A model generated the notes under the pieces. The model was not told the DNA's origin and searched no databases. It was given only the letters and a program-made list of their open reading frames with translations. From Acidimicrobiia bacterium (GTDB taxonomy: Bacteria; Actinomycetota; Acidimicrobiia; Acidimicrobiales; Poriferisodalaceae), in NCBI GenBank assembly GCA_022826045.1, contig JAJDVQ010000024.1, positions 1-40,473 of the forward strand: a stretch of DNA of 40,473 nt, given 5' to 3'. Both the position numbers and the translations under genes were made by a program. Shown piece after piece: positions 32,581 to 40,473 of this stretch (position 1 is its first letter; every line of letters starts with the position of its first letter).

Positions 32581-33565
32581 AGATCCCCAGCTGCCCGGAT
32601 TCTGCGAGGGCAGCCCCGCCGATGTTCAGAATTCGCGAAGCTCCCGACGTGCCGGGCGGCACGACCCGAAGCGCTTCGAGCGCCCGAAGCGACCAGTAGG
32701 TTGCCGACCGCCCGACAGGGGAACTCCTGAGAGCTGTCAGCGACAGTCTGGTGCCTGCCAAGGGCTCGTACCACGGGATCGACGGTCCGGCTTGATCGGC
32801 CATGTCGAGTGCTTCGAGTACCTCGAAGCCGACCTTGTCCAGGGTGGCGTCCACCTCGTGCAATGAGACGATGTCCTGCAGCCCGGCGCCGAGCTCAATG
32901 TCGTGCTTGAGCTGCCGGTGACGGGAGTTGCCCGTGTCGAATCGATCCGTCAGACACCACTCGTGCGACGCGAAGCAGCCTCCCGGCTTGAGCAGGCGGA
33001 ACGCTTCGGAGAAGACGTCCACGCGGTCAGGCACATGGCAGGTCGACTCGAGCGCGTAGATGGCATCGAATGACTCGTCCGGTTCGTCGATGTCGGTGAA
33101 ATCCGATTCGAGGTAGGTCCCGAGGTGGGTGAGCCCCGCCTCTGCGGTGTACGTCACGGCGCGCCTGATCTGGTAGGCGCTGACGTTGATGCCCACGATC
33201 TGCGATCCCGAGAAGCGGGCGATCTCTCGCAGCGGGCCGCCGACGCCGCAGCCGAAGTCAGCGACGCGCATGCCGGGCCGCAGACCGAGCTTGAGCGCAA
33301 AGAGGTGCTCTTGTCGCGCAATCGACGCAGGAAGACTCTCGCCTGGAACCCGCGGCGCGAAGTGAAACGACTCACCCCAGCCGTACTCGTACAGATCGGT
33401 CGCGAGGTCGTAGTAGTTCTCGACGAAGTCCCGATGATCGGTGGCCCGCCGGTCTCGACCCTTGCGACGCCCGAAGTCGAAACTGCGTTCGTGCGCATTG
33501 ACGCTCGACTCGACGTCTTCGGGATCCAAGGACCGTCTGAGAATCTGCGAGAGCCGGATCGGCAT
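32540..33565 (-). CDS. Sterol C24-methyltransferase homologue (ERG6/SMT-like)
   Basis: This 341-residue SAM-dependent methyltransferase carries the diagnostic motifs of sterol C24-methyltransferases in order: YEYGWGESFHFA at 59-70 (sterol-binding region I), DFGCGVGGPLREIARF at 103-118 (SAM site), ALESTCHVPD at 171-180, and IPWYEPLAG at 263-271. HEWCLTDRFD and ELGAG also follow the ERG6 pattern. The enzyme adds a methyl to C24 of the sterol side chain. Such genes are common in eukaryotes and rare in bacteria. The ATG at 33565 lies 30 bases after the DUF3179 lipoprotein stop. Related C-methyltransferases of tocopherol or other terpenoid pathways are less likely because they lack region I. Confidence 0.85.
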   Translation of the reverse strand: MPIRLSQILRRSLDPEDVESSVNAHERSFDFGRRKGRDRRATDHRDFVENYYDLATDLYEYGWGESFHFAPRVPGESLPASIARQEHLFALKLGLRPGMRVADFGCGVGGPLREIARFSGSQIVGINVSAYQIRRAVTYTAEAGLTHLGTYLESDFTDIDEPDESFDAIYALESTCHVPDRVDVFSEAFRLLKPGGCFASHEWCLTDRFDTGNSRHRQLKHDIELGAGLQDIVSLHEVDATLDKVGFEVLEALDMADQAGPSIPWYEPLAGTRLSLTALRSSPVGRSATYWSLRALEALRVVPPGTSGASRILNIGGAALAESGQLGIFTPLYFVLVRKPT

Positions 33566-33595
33566 GGCGGTGGTCTCTGTGCGATGCGTGCTGAG

Positions 33596-34999
33596 CTACG
33601 GGGCGTCGAGGAGGTCGATGTCTGGGTCGAAGGCGGCTGCTGCGAACCAGAACGTGTCGACGTGCTCGATGGGTGCGAGCTGCGCTCCCGCCAAGGGGCC
33701 GTCGAGCGCCCGGCCGAGTATCGACCAGGTGGAGCCGGTCTGATCGTCGGTGAATGCTCCCGGTCCGGCCGAGCTCGCAGCGTCGGGCATGCGGCTGAAG
33801 GTCAGGGTCTGACCGCCGACGTCGGGCTCGAACACGCCGGTCGCTCCGACATCACGGCCGAAGGCCACCTGCTGGTTCTGGATCGGCGTCGCCGTGCCGG
33901 GGAGATGGAAGGCGACCACCGGTGTGCCGCCCAGGTCCAGCGGCAGCACGCCGGCTGAGCTCAGCGTGTCAAGCTGCACTGCCACCGAGGCGTCGCCGTG
34001 GCGGATGACCAGCACGCGGGTCTGCGGCGGCAGGCGATCATCGGGTGTGCCGCCGAAGAAGAACGGATTGCCCTCGGGCGTGTCGTAGTTGACAAGGTAA
34101 TTGGTGCCGTATGAGCGTCCGAAGCCGCCGGGGCGCTTCAATACCAGACCGTTGGGATGTTCGTCGAGAAACGTCTCCCATGCCACGGTGGCCATCGGGA
34201 TCAGCTCGAGCTGAGCTCCGGTGAGCGCACCGGCGATGGCTTGGCCGGTGTAGTGCGCCCACAGGCTCTCGGTCTGGCGGTCGTACATGACCAGCGCCGA
34301 GTTGTAGAGCCGGCCCGACGTGCCGAAATCGAAGATGCGATCGCCAAGCTCGCGGTAGTACCCGATGGCGGTGTTGCACAGTGGGCAATAGGTGACCGTG
34401 ACCGGCGCCCCGCCGATGGTGTCATTGACGATCTCGCGCCAGATCATGACCTGCACCGGGTAGGCGCGGGCATCGCCGTTGATCGTGAGCGTCACCACGG
34501 CCTCTTGGGGCTGCAGGTAGCCCACTTCTGAAGCACGTTCGAACTCGGGAGTCTCGATCGGGGGGATGCCGTCGGGCGCAGGTCCGCCGGAGATGATGTC
34601 GCTCGGCGAGACGAGCGGCTCAGGCAGCGACGGCGCCAAGATGCTGTCGCGCAGCGCCGAGACGGTGACCTCGGGTGGGTCGCCTGGGATCTGTTCGACC
34701 AGCAGCGGGATGATCGCCAGCGTCGTCACCGGCGTTGCCGTGGGTGCAGCGGTTGTCGCTGGCGCGGAGGCGCTCGTGGCGGGTGCCGCGGTCGCCTCGG
34801 GGGCGGGTTCGGTCGTCGTCTCGGGGGCGGGTTCCGTCGTCGCCTCGGAGGCGGCCGCGACATCGCTGGATGACGTGTCCGAACATCCGAATGCGACGCA
34901 CGCAAGACCTGCGGCCACCGCGGAGAGAATCACGCCGCGGGCGATCCGTCGAGATGGCAGCCATCTCAGCCGGGACAGATGCCGCTGCTGTGAAGCCAT
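33596..34999 (-). CDS. DUF3179 domain lipoprotein
   Basis: This 467-residue secreted protein has a signal peptide with lipobox ending at Cys39 (GLACVAFGC). A low-complexity linker follows (repeated TTEPAPE). The DUF3179 domain covers about 140-460: IPPIETPEFERASEVGYL, ARAYPVQVMIWREIVNDTIGG, VTYCPLCNTAIGYY, GTSGRLYNSALVMYDRQTES. The family is widespread in environmental bacteria. Its function is unknown, and the paired Cys in YCPLC suggests redox or metal binding. The gene is 36 bases after the large membrane protein gene and 30 bases before the sterol methyltransferase gene, so the three probably share a transcript. Confidence 0.9.
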   Translation of the reverse strand: MASQQRHLSRLRWLPSRRIARGVILSAVAAGLACVAFGCSDTSSSDVAAASEATTEPAPETTTEPAPEATAAPATSASAPATTAAPTATPVTTLAIIPLLVEQIPGDPPEVTVSALRDSILAPSLPEPLVSPSDIISGGPAPDGIPPIETPEFERASEVGYLQPQEAVVTLTINGDARAYPVQVMIWREIVNDTIGGAPVTVTYCPLCNTAIGYYRELGDRIFDFGTSGRLYNSALVMYDRQTESLWAHYTGQAIAGALTGAQLELIPMATVAWETFLDEHPNGLVLKRPGGFGRSYGTNYLVNYDTPEGNPFFFGGTPDDRLPPQTRVLVIRHGDASVAVQLDTLSSAGVLPLDLGGTPVVAFHLPGTATPIQNQQVAFGRDVGATGVFEPDVGGQTLTFSRMPDAASSAGPGAFTDDQTGSTWSILGRALDGPLAGAQLAPIEHVDTFWFAAAAFDPDIDLLDAP

Positions 35000-35035
35000 C
35001 GTGCGACGCTACCCCCAGGCGCCGCAACGGAGCAT

Positions 35036-37048
35036 TCACCAGCCGGTGCATCGGCCTTCGGGCAGGTGCCACAGCGCCCACGATGCTGCAGGCTCGTCGA
35101 CGAGATGCCTGGCGTTCGAGCAGCGCGCCGTCAAGTCGTCATGGGCGATGACCATCGCCGAGCACGGCCGGTCGCCGGTGGTGATGTCCACGCGCTCGTG
35201 GGAGATCTGGGGCAGTTCCAGCCGGTAGAGCCACAGCGCATAGTCGGGCACCGAGGTGCGATCGTGGGCGAGACAGGCCAGCCCGCCCTCCTCGACAGCG
35301 TCGAACACCACCGTGGCTGCGGTGACCTGATCGCGTGCCACGGCGCCGACATCGGCGAGATGGCGGTGGTTCAACACGGTGGCAATCGCCCCCAGCACCA
35401 GCGCTGTCGCCACGAGCACGCTCATGGCAGATGCGGGGACGTTCGCCGCACGCACGCGGGCAGTGGCAGATGCTGCGTCTGATGTCGGCGGCGGGGCCGA
35501 TGGGACCGTCTCGCCGTGGCCAGCCGACGCACGACCGCGCTGGGTCACCGCGGCGAGCAGGACTCCGAACAGTGTCACCACGAGAGCCGCGACGGCTGCT
35601 GCACTCAAGCGATCGTCGAGCCAGCTCCACGCAGGACTGAACGAGAGAGTCATGATGCGGCGCGGCGCAGCGCCGTAGCCGCTTGCAGCACCCCCGACCA
35701 CCGCGCACGTGACCACCGCCACGGCCGCGGCTGTCCCGAGGACGGCCGAACCGCGGGACGGCAACTGGCTGCGAGGAAACGCCGCCGGCCCTGGAGAAGC
35801 ACCGATGCCGGACGTCGTCGATCCGCTGCGAGGCGTCGTTGGCCGGGCCGCGAGCCAGGCCAGCGCAGCGACAGCCAACGGCACCGCCCATGGGTCGACA
35901 TAGCGCCCGTACAGCAGCGCGTCGGCCCGCGCGCTGCCGGTCAGCGTCCAGCCGCCGAGCAGCACGGCCCCGAACGCGCCAATCGCCAAGCAGACCAGCG
36001 CCGCCGAGAGCGCACCGGGGATGCCGGCATGCTCACGCGGCATCCGAGCGGCCGGACTGGGCTCAGCGTCCGCGGACATACGCCCTCCCGGAGGCCGCCG
36101 TCCGAACGGCCCGCCGGTAGTCGCTGCCGGTCTGGCCGGTGCAGTCAGCGCATCCTCCTCGTCGGAAGGCCGCCTTCGGACGAACTCGAAAACGACGCCC
36201 AACCCGGCCACTAGGCCGATCAGGCCGAGCCCGAGCGTGCCCCCGCCTAGGGCCAGCAGCTGTCCCGACACTGTGGCGATCGGCTCGGCACCGCGATCCA
36301 GCTGTGCCGCTTCGCTGAACCGTTCCGTTGGCCACGTGTCGGTGAGGGTCAGCGCCACGGCCGTGGCTGCGCCGCCGACGAGCAGTCCCGCACTGAAGGC
36401 GGCCCAGGCACGGCGACTGATCCGGCACAGCAGCGCCGTTGCCACGACGGCCACCACCAGCACGATCATGCGGGCATGCAGTGCCACTGCCAACGTGGCG
36501 AACAGCCCGGCACGGGCCCACGCCCGCTGGCTCGCCGCGGAGCCGGCATGCAGCACGGCGAAGGCCACCGCGAGCACCACCACGAGCACGAACAGGGAGA
36601 GCAGGGTCTCGGGCCAGGCGATCCGCGAGGCGCTCGACAGCGACGGATGGACCGCTGCGACCAGCCCCGCTGCACCCGCCACCCACCAGCGGCGCGAGCC
36701 CACCAGGCCGAGCCGGCCAGCCACCACCACGGCGGCGACCGCCGCCAGCGAGTTGACGACCAGCGCGAGGTAGTGCACCGCCTCGCCCTGCGTCCCCAGC
36801 AACGAGACCTGTGCAACGGCCACCAGCGGCGCAACCAGCAGCCCGTAGCCCGGCTGGAACGGGATGTGACCCAGCGCGAGCCCGTCGCCGCCGACCCATT
36901 GAGCGATTCCCAGGTATGCCGGAACATCGGGCACCGCCACCGGCCCGCCGGCCGCGATTGCGATGCGCAGATGCACCGCCAGCACGGCGAGCAGGACGCC
37001 CATTCCTACTGCAGCCAATGCGAAGACCAGCGGCGCGTCACGTTCCAT
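35036..37048 (-). CDS. Large polytopic membrane protein, possible GT-C glycosyltransferase
   Basis: About 670 residues with at least ten hydrophobic segments and a C-terminal soluble region (DRTSVPDYALWLYRLELPQI ... LWHLPEGRC). VPDVPAYLGIAQW in the first extracellular loop and a scattered-helix layout recall lipid-linked GT-C glycosyltransferases, but no decisive motif is seen. A Pro/Gly/Arg-rich cytoplasmic stretch lies at about 300-345. The ATG at 37048 starts directly at the first helix; a GTG at 37126 would add 26 basic residues. It heads a leftward operon with the DUF3179 and sterol methyltransferase genes. Confidence 0.7.
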   Translation of the reverse strand: MERDAPLVFALAAVGMGVLLAVLAVHLRIAIAAGGPVAVPDVPAYLGIAQWVGGDGLALGHIPFQPGYGLLVAPLVAVAQVSLLGTQGEAVHYLALVVNSLAAVAAVVVAGRLGLVGSRRWWVAGAAGLVAAVHPSLSSASRIAWPETLLSLFVLVVVLAVAFAVLHAGSAASQRAWARAGLFATLAVALHARMIVLVVAVVATALLCRISRRAWAAFSAGLLVGGAATAVALTLTDTWPTERFSEAAQLDRGAEPIATVSGQLLALGGGTLGLGLIGLVAGLGVVFEFVRRRPSDEEDALTAPARPAATTGGPFGRRPPGGRMSADAEPSPAARMPREHAGIPGALSAALVCLAIGAFGAVLLGGWTLTGSARADALLYGRYVDPWAVPLAVAALAWLAARPTTPRSGSTTSGIGASPGPAAFPRSQLPSRGSAVLGTAAAVAVVTCAVVGGAASGYGAAPRRIMTLSFSPAWSWLDDRLSAAAVAALVVTLFGVLLAAVTQRGRASAGHGETVPSAPPPTSDAASATARVRAANVPASAMSVLVATALVLGAIATVLNHRHLADVGAVARDQVTAATVVFDAVEEGGLACLAHDRTSVPDYALWLYRLELPQISHERVDITTGDRPCSAMVIAHDDLTARCSNARHLVDEPAASWALWHLPEGRCTGW

Positions 37049-37154
37049 CCCGCTGCGAAGGCTGTCACGAATTCCGGTGACGCGGTGCACTGGCGAGCGC
37101 AAGAACCCAGTGCCCCGAGGCCGCACGGCCGGGACATCGCAGCCGTCGGTTCAT

Positions 37155-37168
37155 CTAACATCGGTTAG
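37155..37168. promoter_or_regulatory. Palindrome before the monooxygenase gene
   Basis: CTAAC-ATCG-GTTAG is a perfect 5-4-5 inverted repeat 20 bases upstream of the monooxygenase ATG, in the gap between divergent genes. A strong GAGGAGGGG ribosome site follows at 37174-37182. A TetR-like or iron-type regulator could bind here; the sequence does not tell which. Confidence 0.4.
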
Positions 37169-37188
37169 GTTTCGAGGAGGGGCGGACC

Positions 37189-39108
37189 ATGGCAGACAGC
37201 CCGACCACAATGACCTCGCACGCTCGTCCGGCGGTCAGCATCGACCCGGACACTGGTCGCAAGATCTTCAACACCCGAGCTGCGAAGGCGTCAGAGAAGA
37301 TCGACGGCGTGGGCTACTCGGTCAACGCCGACGAGCATCTGAAGGAGCTGCCCCCTCCCCCGCCCGGTGCCGTGTTCAACGCCGAAGAGCAGGCCAAGTA
37401 CCGCGACTTCAAGGAAGCGCGCCGGGGCGCTGCCGACTACATGGCCATGGAGGGCGAGTTCAAGCGCTACCTCGACGACGTCTATTCCGAGCCGCCGATC
37501 GAGCGCGAGGCGCTCGACGACGAGTGCGAGGTGCTGTGCATCGGCGCCGGGTTCGCCGGGCTGCTGCTGTGGCACAAGCTGAGCAGCGCCGGATTCACCG
37601 ACGTGCGCTTCTGCGAGAAGGGCGGCGACGTCGGCGGCACCTGGTACTGGAATCGCTACCCGGGCATCGCCTGCGACGTCGAATCGTACAGCTACCTGCC
37701 GCTGCTCGAGGAGATGAAGTACATCCCGACGATGAAGTTCGCCTCGGGCTTCGAGATTCTCGAGTACTGCCAGGCGATGGCCGACAAGTTCGGCTTCTAC
37801 GACCACTGCCTGTTCCACACCACCGTCGACTCCACGGTGTGGGACGAGGAGACCGGCCGCTGGACCGTCTACACCGATCGCGGCGATGCCATGAAGGCTC
37901 GCTACGTGATCCTGGCCAACGGCATCCTCACCAGCCCGAAGCTGGCCCGCATCGACGGCATGGCCTCCTTCGCGGGCGAGTCGTTCCACACGTCACGCTG
38001 GGACTACAACATCGACCTCGAAGGCAAGCGGGTGGGCATCATCGGCACCGGCGCCACCGCCGTGCAGGTCATCCCCGAGATCGCCAAGGTGGTCGGCGAG
38101 CTGTACGTGTTCCAGCGGACGCCGTCGTCGATCGACGTGCGCGACCAGCGCGAGACCGACCCAGAGGAGATCGCCGAGTGGTCGAAGGAGCCCGGCTGGG
38201 CGCGGGCCCGTCGCAAGCGGTTCTCCCGCATCTCCTCGGGCCGCACTGCGATCAAGGCCAACGACGATTACTTGGCCGGCCGGGTCGACGACTTCAAGGA
38301 GCGCAAGCAGCACGCCCGCAAGCTGTCGCCCGACGAGCTGGTGCAGAAGCAGCTCAACACCAACTTCCGGATCATGGAACAGATCCGTGCCCGGGTGGAC
38401 GCGATCGTGGAAGACCCCGCGACTGCAGAGGCGCTGAAGCCCTACTACCCCTACGGCTGCAAGCGGCCCACCTTCCACGACGAGTACCTGCCCACGTTCA
38501 ATATGGAACATGTCCACCTGGTCGACACGGCACCGATGGGCGTGCAGGCGATCAACGAGCGGGGCGTGGTGCATGAGGGCATCGAGTACCCGCTCGACGT
38601 GCTGATCTACGCCACCGGGTTCCAGTGGATGGCGACCTCGACGTTCAACATGATCAGCGGCCGCGACGGCGTGACGCTGAGCGAGAAGTGGCAGACCGAG
38701 GGCACCCGGACGTTCCTGGGACTGCACAGCCACGGGTTCCCGAACTTGTTCATCGTGTCGGGCCCGCAGGGCGGCGGCGGCAGCTTCAACTTCACCGACG
38801 CCATCGACACCCACGGCGACTACATCGTCTGGATGCTCACCGAGATGCGCGACAAGGCGTGGAACGTTGTGGACATCACTGAGGATTCAGAGGTGAACTA
38901 CGCCGAGCACTGCCGGGTGGCCGACATCACCACGGCCCCGCTGCGCGACTGCCTGTCGTATTACAACGGGCACGGCGACGCCGAGCCAGGCAGCTTGGCG
39001 TATTACGGCGGCGGCTACTGGCACAAGTGGCGCATCGCCGCCCAAGAGTCGCTCGACCCGTTCCTGTTCGAGTTCAAGCCCGAGCAGGCAGCCCAGCCCG
39101 CCGGCTAG
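37189..39108 (+). CDS. Baeyer-Villiger flavin monooxygenase
   Basis: This 639-residue FAD/NADPH enzyme inserts oxygen next to a carbonyl. It has an FAD Rossmann motif CIGAGFAGL (about 117-125), GGTWYWNRYPG, the Baeyer-Villiger fingerprint FAGESFHTSRW (261-271), and the NADPH Rossmann motif GIIGTGATAVQ (about 283). An N-terminal extension of ~90 residues matches the larger cyclohexanone/steroid monooxygenase group. Ketone substrate is unknown; cyclic or steroid ketones are plausible. The start has the strongest ribosome site in the region. It converges on the enoyl-CoA hydratase gene. Confidence 0.92.
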   Translation: MADSPTTMTSHARPAVSIDPDTGRKIFNTRAAKASEKIDGVGYSVNADEHLKELPPPPPGAVFNAEEQAKYRDFKEARRGAADYMAMEGEFKRYLDDVYSEPPIEREALDDECEVLCIGAGFAGLLLWHKLSSAGFTDVRFCEKGGDVGGTWYWNRYPGIACDVESYSYLPLLEEMKYIPTMKFASGFEILEYCQAMADKFGFYDHCLFHTTVDSTVWDEETGRWTVYTDRGDAMKARYVILANGILTSPKLARIDGMASFAGESFHTSRWDYNIDLEGKRVGIIGTGATAVQVIPEIAKVVGELYVFQRTPSSIDVRDQRETDPEEIAEWSKEPGWARARRKRFSRISSGRTAIKANDDYLAGRVDDFKERKQHARKLSPDELVQKQLNTNFRIMEQIRARVDAIVEDPATAEALKPYYPYGCKRPTFHDEYLPTFNMEHVHLVDTAPMGVQAINERGVVHEGIEYPLDVLIYATGFQWMATSTFNMISGRDGVTLSEKWQTEGTRTFLGLHSHGFPNLFIVSGPQGGGGSFNFTDAIDTHGDYIVWMLTEMRDKAWNVVDITEDSEVNYAEHCRVADITTAPLRDCLSYYNGHGDAEPGSLAYYGGGYWHKWRIAAQESLDPFLFEFKPEQAAQPAG

Positions 39109-39119
39109 CCCAGCGCCGG

Positions 39120-39134
39120 ACCGGTCGAGCCGGT
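39120..39134. terminator. Hairpin between convergent monooxygenase and hydratase genes
   Basis: ACCGG-TCGAG-CCGGT forms a 5-bp stem in the 45-base gap between two convergent stop codons. It may act as a bidirectional terminator. This is modest evidence. Confidence 0.35.
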
Positions 39135-39153
39135 TGTTGGCCGGTTGCGGCGG

Positions 39154-39969
39154 TCAGCGGTTGGACCACTTGACCTGGCGGCGTTCGAGGAACGACGCCA
39201 TGGCCTCGCGGCTGTCCTCGGTAAGCGACGACATGATCTGCGTGCGGTTCTCGAGGTCGATGCCGGCACGCAGGCTGCCGATCTCGAGGTTCGACCACAT
39301 CACTTCCTTGGTCATCCACACGCCGAAGGGGCTGTTGGCCGCGATCTCGGCAGCGACGCCCAGGCAGGTGTCCATGAGGTCGTCGTCGGGGACCACGGCG
39401 CTGACGAGCCCGATGCGGTCGGCTTCGGCGGCGTCGATGACCCGGCCGGTGAGCAGCAGCTCCCACGCCCGGGAGGCGCCGATGAGACGGGGCAGCATCC
39501 AGCTCACGCCGATGTCGCAGCCCAAGATGCCCAGGCGCACGAAGGCGGTGCCGAACTTGGCCGTCTCGGCGCAGTAGCGGACGTCGGAGGCGCAGGCGAT
39601 GGCGAACCCGCCGCCTGCGGACGCGCCGTTGATGGCTGCAATGATCGGCTGGCGCACGTCGCGCATGTGGTGGACCAGCTCGGCGATCTCCTGCTGGACG
39701 GCCATGCCGCGCTGGGGGCCACCGTGGTCCTCGGTGCCCGGCACCGTGCCGTAGCCGGTCAGGTCAAGCCCGGCGCAGAAGCCCCGGCCAGCGCCGGTAA
39801 GCACGATGGCGCGGGTGTCGTGGTCGTTGTCGACATCGCTGAGCGCATCGTGGAGATCGCTGACCAGTCCGTGCGTGATGGCGTTCAGCCGTTCAGGCCG
39901 GTTGAAGGTGATTCGGGTGACACCGTCGGCGGGCCCATCGATGCTCAGGTTCTCGTAGCCGTCGGACAT
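39154..39969 (-). CDS. Enoyl-CoA hydratase/isomerase family protein
   Basis: This 271-residue crotonase-fold protein hydrates or isomerises acyl-CoA thioesters, as in fatty acid or steroid side-chain degradation. Features: TFNRPERLNAIT at the start, the oxyanion-hole segments GAGRGFCAGLDL and NGASAGGGFAIACASD, and FGTAFVRLGILGCDIGVSWMLPRL. Of the two catalytic Glu positions, neither is obvious in GILGCDIG, so it may be an isomerase or other crotonase-type enzyme. The ATG at 39969 is preferred because an AGAGGA lies upstream; the longer open frame reads as non-coding. Confidence 0.88.
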   Translation of the reverse strand: MSDGYENLSIDGPADGVTRITFNRPERLNAITHGLVSDLHDALSDVDNDHDTRAIVLTGAGRGFCAGLDLTGYGTVPGTEDHGGPQRGMAVQQEIAELVHHMRDVRQPIIAAINGASAGGGFAIACASDVRYCAETAKFGTAFVRLGILGCDIGVSWMLPRLIGASRAWELLLTGRVIDAAEADRIGLVSAVVPDDDLMDTCLGVAAEIAANSPFGVWMTKEVMWSNLEIGSLRAGIDLENRTQIMSSLTEDSREAMASFLERRQVKWSNR

Positions 39970-40187
39970 CTCGGCATCCTCTCGCTCAGCAGCCGCTGTA
40001 TCTCGCAGCGTTCGCTGTGTCGTGCAGCGACAGCACAGTAGCCAGCAGGATCGAACCCCTCTCGGGCGGATCAGGCTGGTCCTGCTTGGCACGCAGATGC
40101 GGCGGCACACATGCGGACTGGCGGCACCGGCCTGTGCCGTGGTCGGCATCGGGCACGGCGACGCGAGACGTAGCCCAGAATGTGCCG

Positions 40188-40349
40188 ATGGCTGGCGGAG
40201 ACGGCAGCGAGCGCCGCACACGGCGGGGTCGGTCGAGCCGGGTCGCGGCACGCACTGCTGCGCCGCTGCCATCTGCGGAGCAAGTGACGCCGCGCCGTCG
40301 CATTCCCACCTATGAGCTGCTCGATGATGCAGCGCTAGGAGTCTGCTGA
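40188..40349 (+). pseudogene. Short broken reading frame next to a transposase
   Basis: A 53-residue frame (MAGGDGSERRTRRGRSSRVA ... RRRIPTYELLDDAALGVC) ends abruptly. It is Arg/Ala-rich and looks like the N-terminus of a longer protein, with some likeness to trimethylamine-methyltransferase (MttB-like) or TetR N-termini. The stop comes where DNA of a different kind begins. Insertion of the adjacent element into a gene divergent from the hydratase is a possible reading. The stretch from 39970 to 40187 holds no gene I can support. Confidence 0.25.
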
Positions 40350-40403
40350 TTTATTCGGTGGGATTTCCGCGTGTCGGCTGGGTGTGCGCGGGATGATGCT
40401 GGC

Positions 40404-40473
40404 ATGCAGGGAACCGCTGGGCGGGATCGGGTGTTGTTGGACGCGGCTGCGGTGTGCGGGCATCTGCTGGCGG
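40404..40473 (+). CDS. Probable transposase, N-terminus only (runs off the window)
   Basis: The frame begins MQGTAGRDRVLLDAAAVCGH and continues to the window end. Acidic LLDAAAxCGHL openings are typical of IS1182-type transposases in Actinobacteria. That match is from memory and rests on only 23 residues. About 60 bases of non-coding DNA precede it (40344-40403), as expected for an element's end. No terminal inverted repeat can be checked because the element is cut by the window. Confidence 0.45.
   Translation, partial: MQGTAGRDRVLLDAAAVCGHLLA

Noticed and set aside
37155..37168. Iron box in front of the monooxygenase gene
   Set aside because: Half-sites are in the reverse order and spacing relative to the DtxR/IdeR consensus, so it is listed only as an unspecified operator.

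Overview
The window is high-GC DNA (about 65-70 % over most of its length) with short intergenic gaps, GTG/TTG starts, GGAGG-type ribosome sites and a gene mix typical of free-living Actinobacteria: a luciferase-like monooxygenase, a Baeyer-Villiger monooxygenase, a DtxR-type regulator, branched-chain amino-acid-type ABC transporters, a DUF3179 protein and CoA-metabolism enzymes. An uncultured, possibly aquatic, actinobacterium (Acidimicrobiia-like) is my best guess. This is an inference from gene style, as there is no rRNA or tRNA in the window. The first ~220 bases are alternating poly-G/poly-C and look like an assembly or sequencing artefact at a contig end.

Layout. (1) 0.5-6.2 kb: an orphan membrane/coiled-coil protein, then a leftward block: acs (acetyl-CoA synthetase), a HAD-like phosphatase, an NAD-dependent epimerase and htpX. 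A previously unlisted 39-residue membrane peptide lies upstream of acs. (2) 6.3-9.6 kb: a single-polypeptide restriction-modification enzyme (PD-ExK nuclease plus adenine methylase). Its right flank cuts off the 3' end of a luciferase-like monooxygenase gene, which fits an insertion or deletion. (3) 10.2-23.5 kb: a serine hydrolase, then a LivF ATPase, a substrate-binding lipoprotein and a LivH-LivM-LivG triple fusion. The transporter operon is split by a 6.9-kb leftward cassette of four translationally coupled genes: secreted Calx-beta/SGNH esterase, two RDD membrane proteins and an RTX-repeat lipoprotein. A diverged tail of a second LivF gene survives at the far side of the cassette. (4) 23.7-25.3 kb: a compact type II restriction-modification locus with a small HTH gene and a palindromic candidate operator. 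(5) 25.4-30.5 kb: a lone molybdenum hydroxylase large subunit, an SDR protein that has lost its catalytic residues, and an iron module (DtxR regulator, Bfd ferredoxin, bacterioferritin) with an iron-box-like site. (6) 30.5-37.1 kb: a sterol C5-desaturase-like enzyme, an unassigned polytopic membrane protein and, convergent, a clear sterol C24-methyltransferase homologue following a DUF3179 lipoprotein and a large membrane protein. (7) 37.2-40.5 kb: a Baeyer-Villiger monooxygenase, an enoyl-CoA hydratase and, at the right edge, the start of a probable transposase next to a broken reading frame.

The two most unusual parts are the candidate bacterial sterol-tailoring locus (30.5-33.6 kb) and the four-gene Calx-beta/SGNH-RDD-RDD-RTX cassette inserted in the liv operon (12.3-19.2 kb). 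The two restriction-modification loci, the split transporter, the truncated monooxygenase and the edge transposase show that the segment has been rearranged repeatedly.
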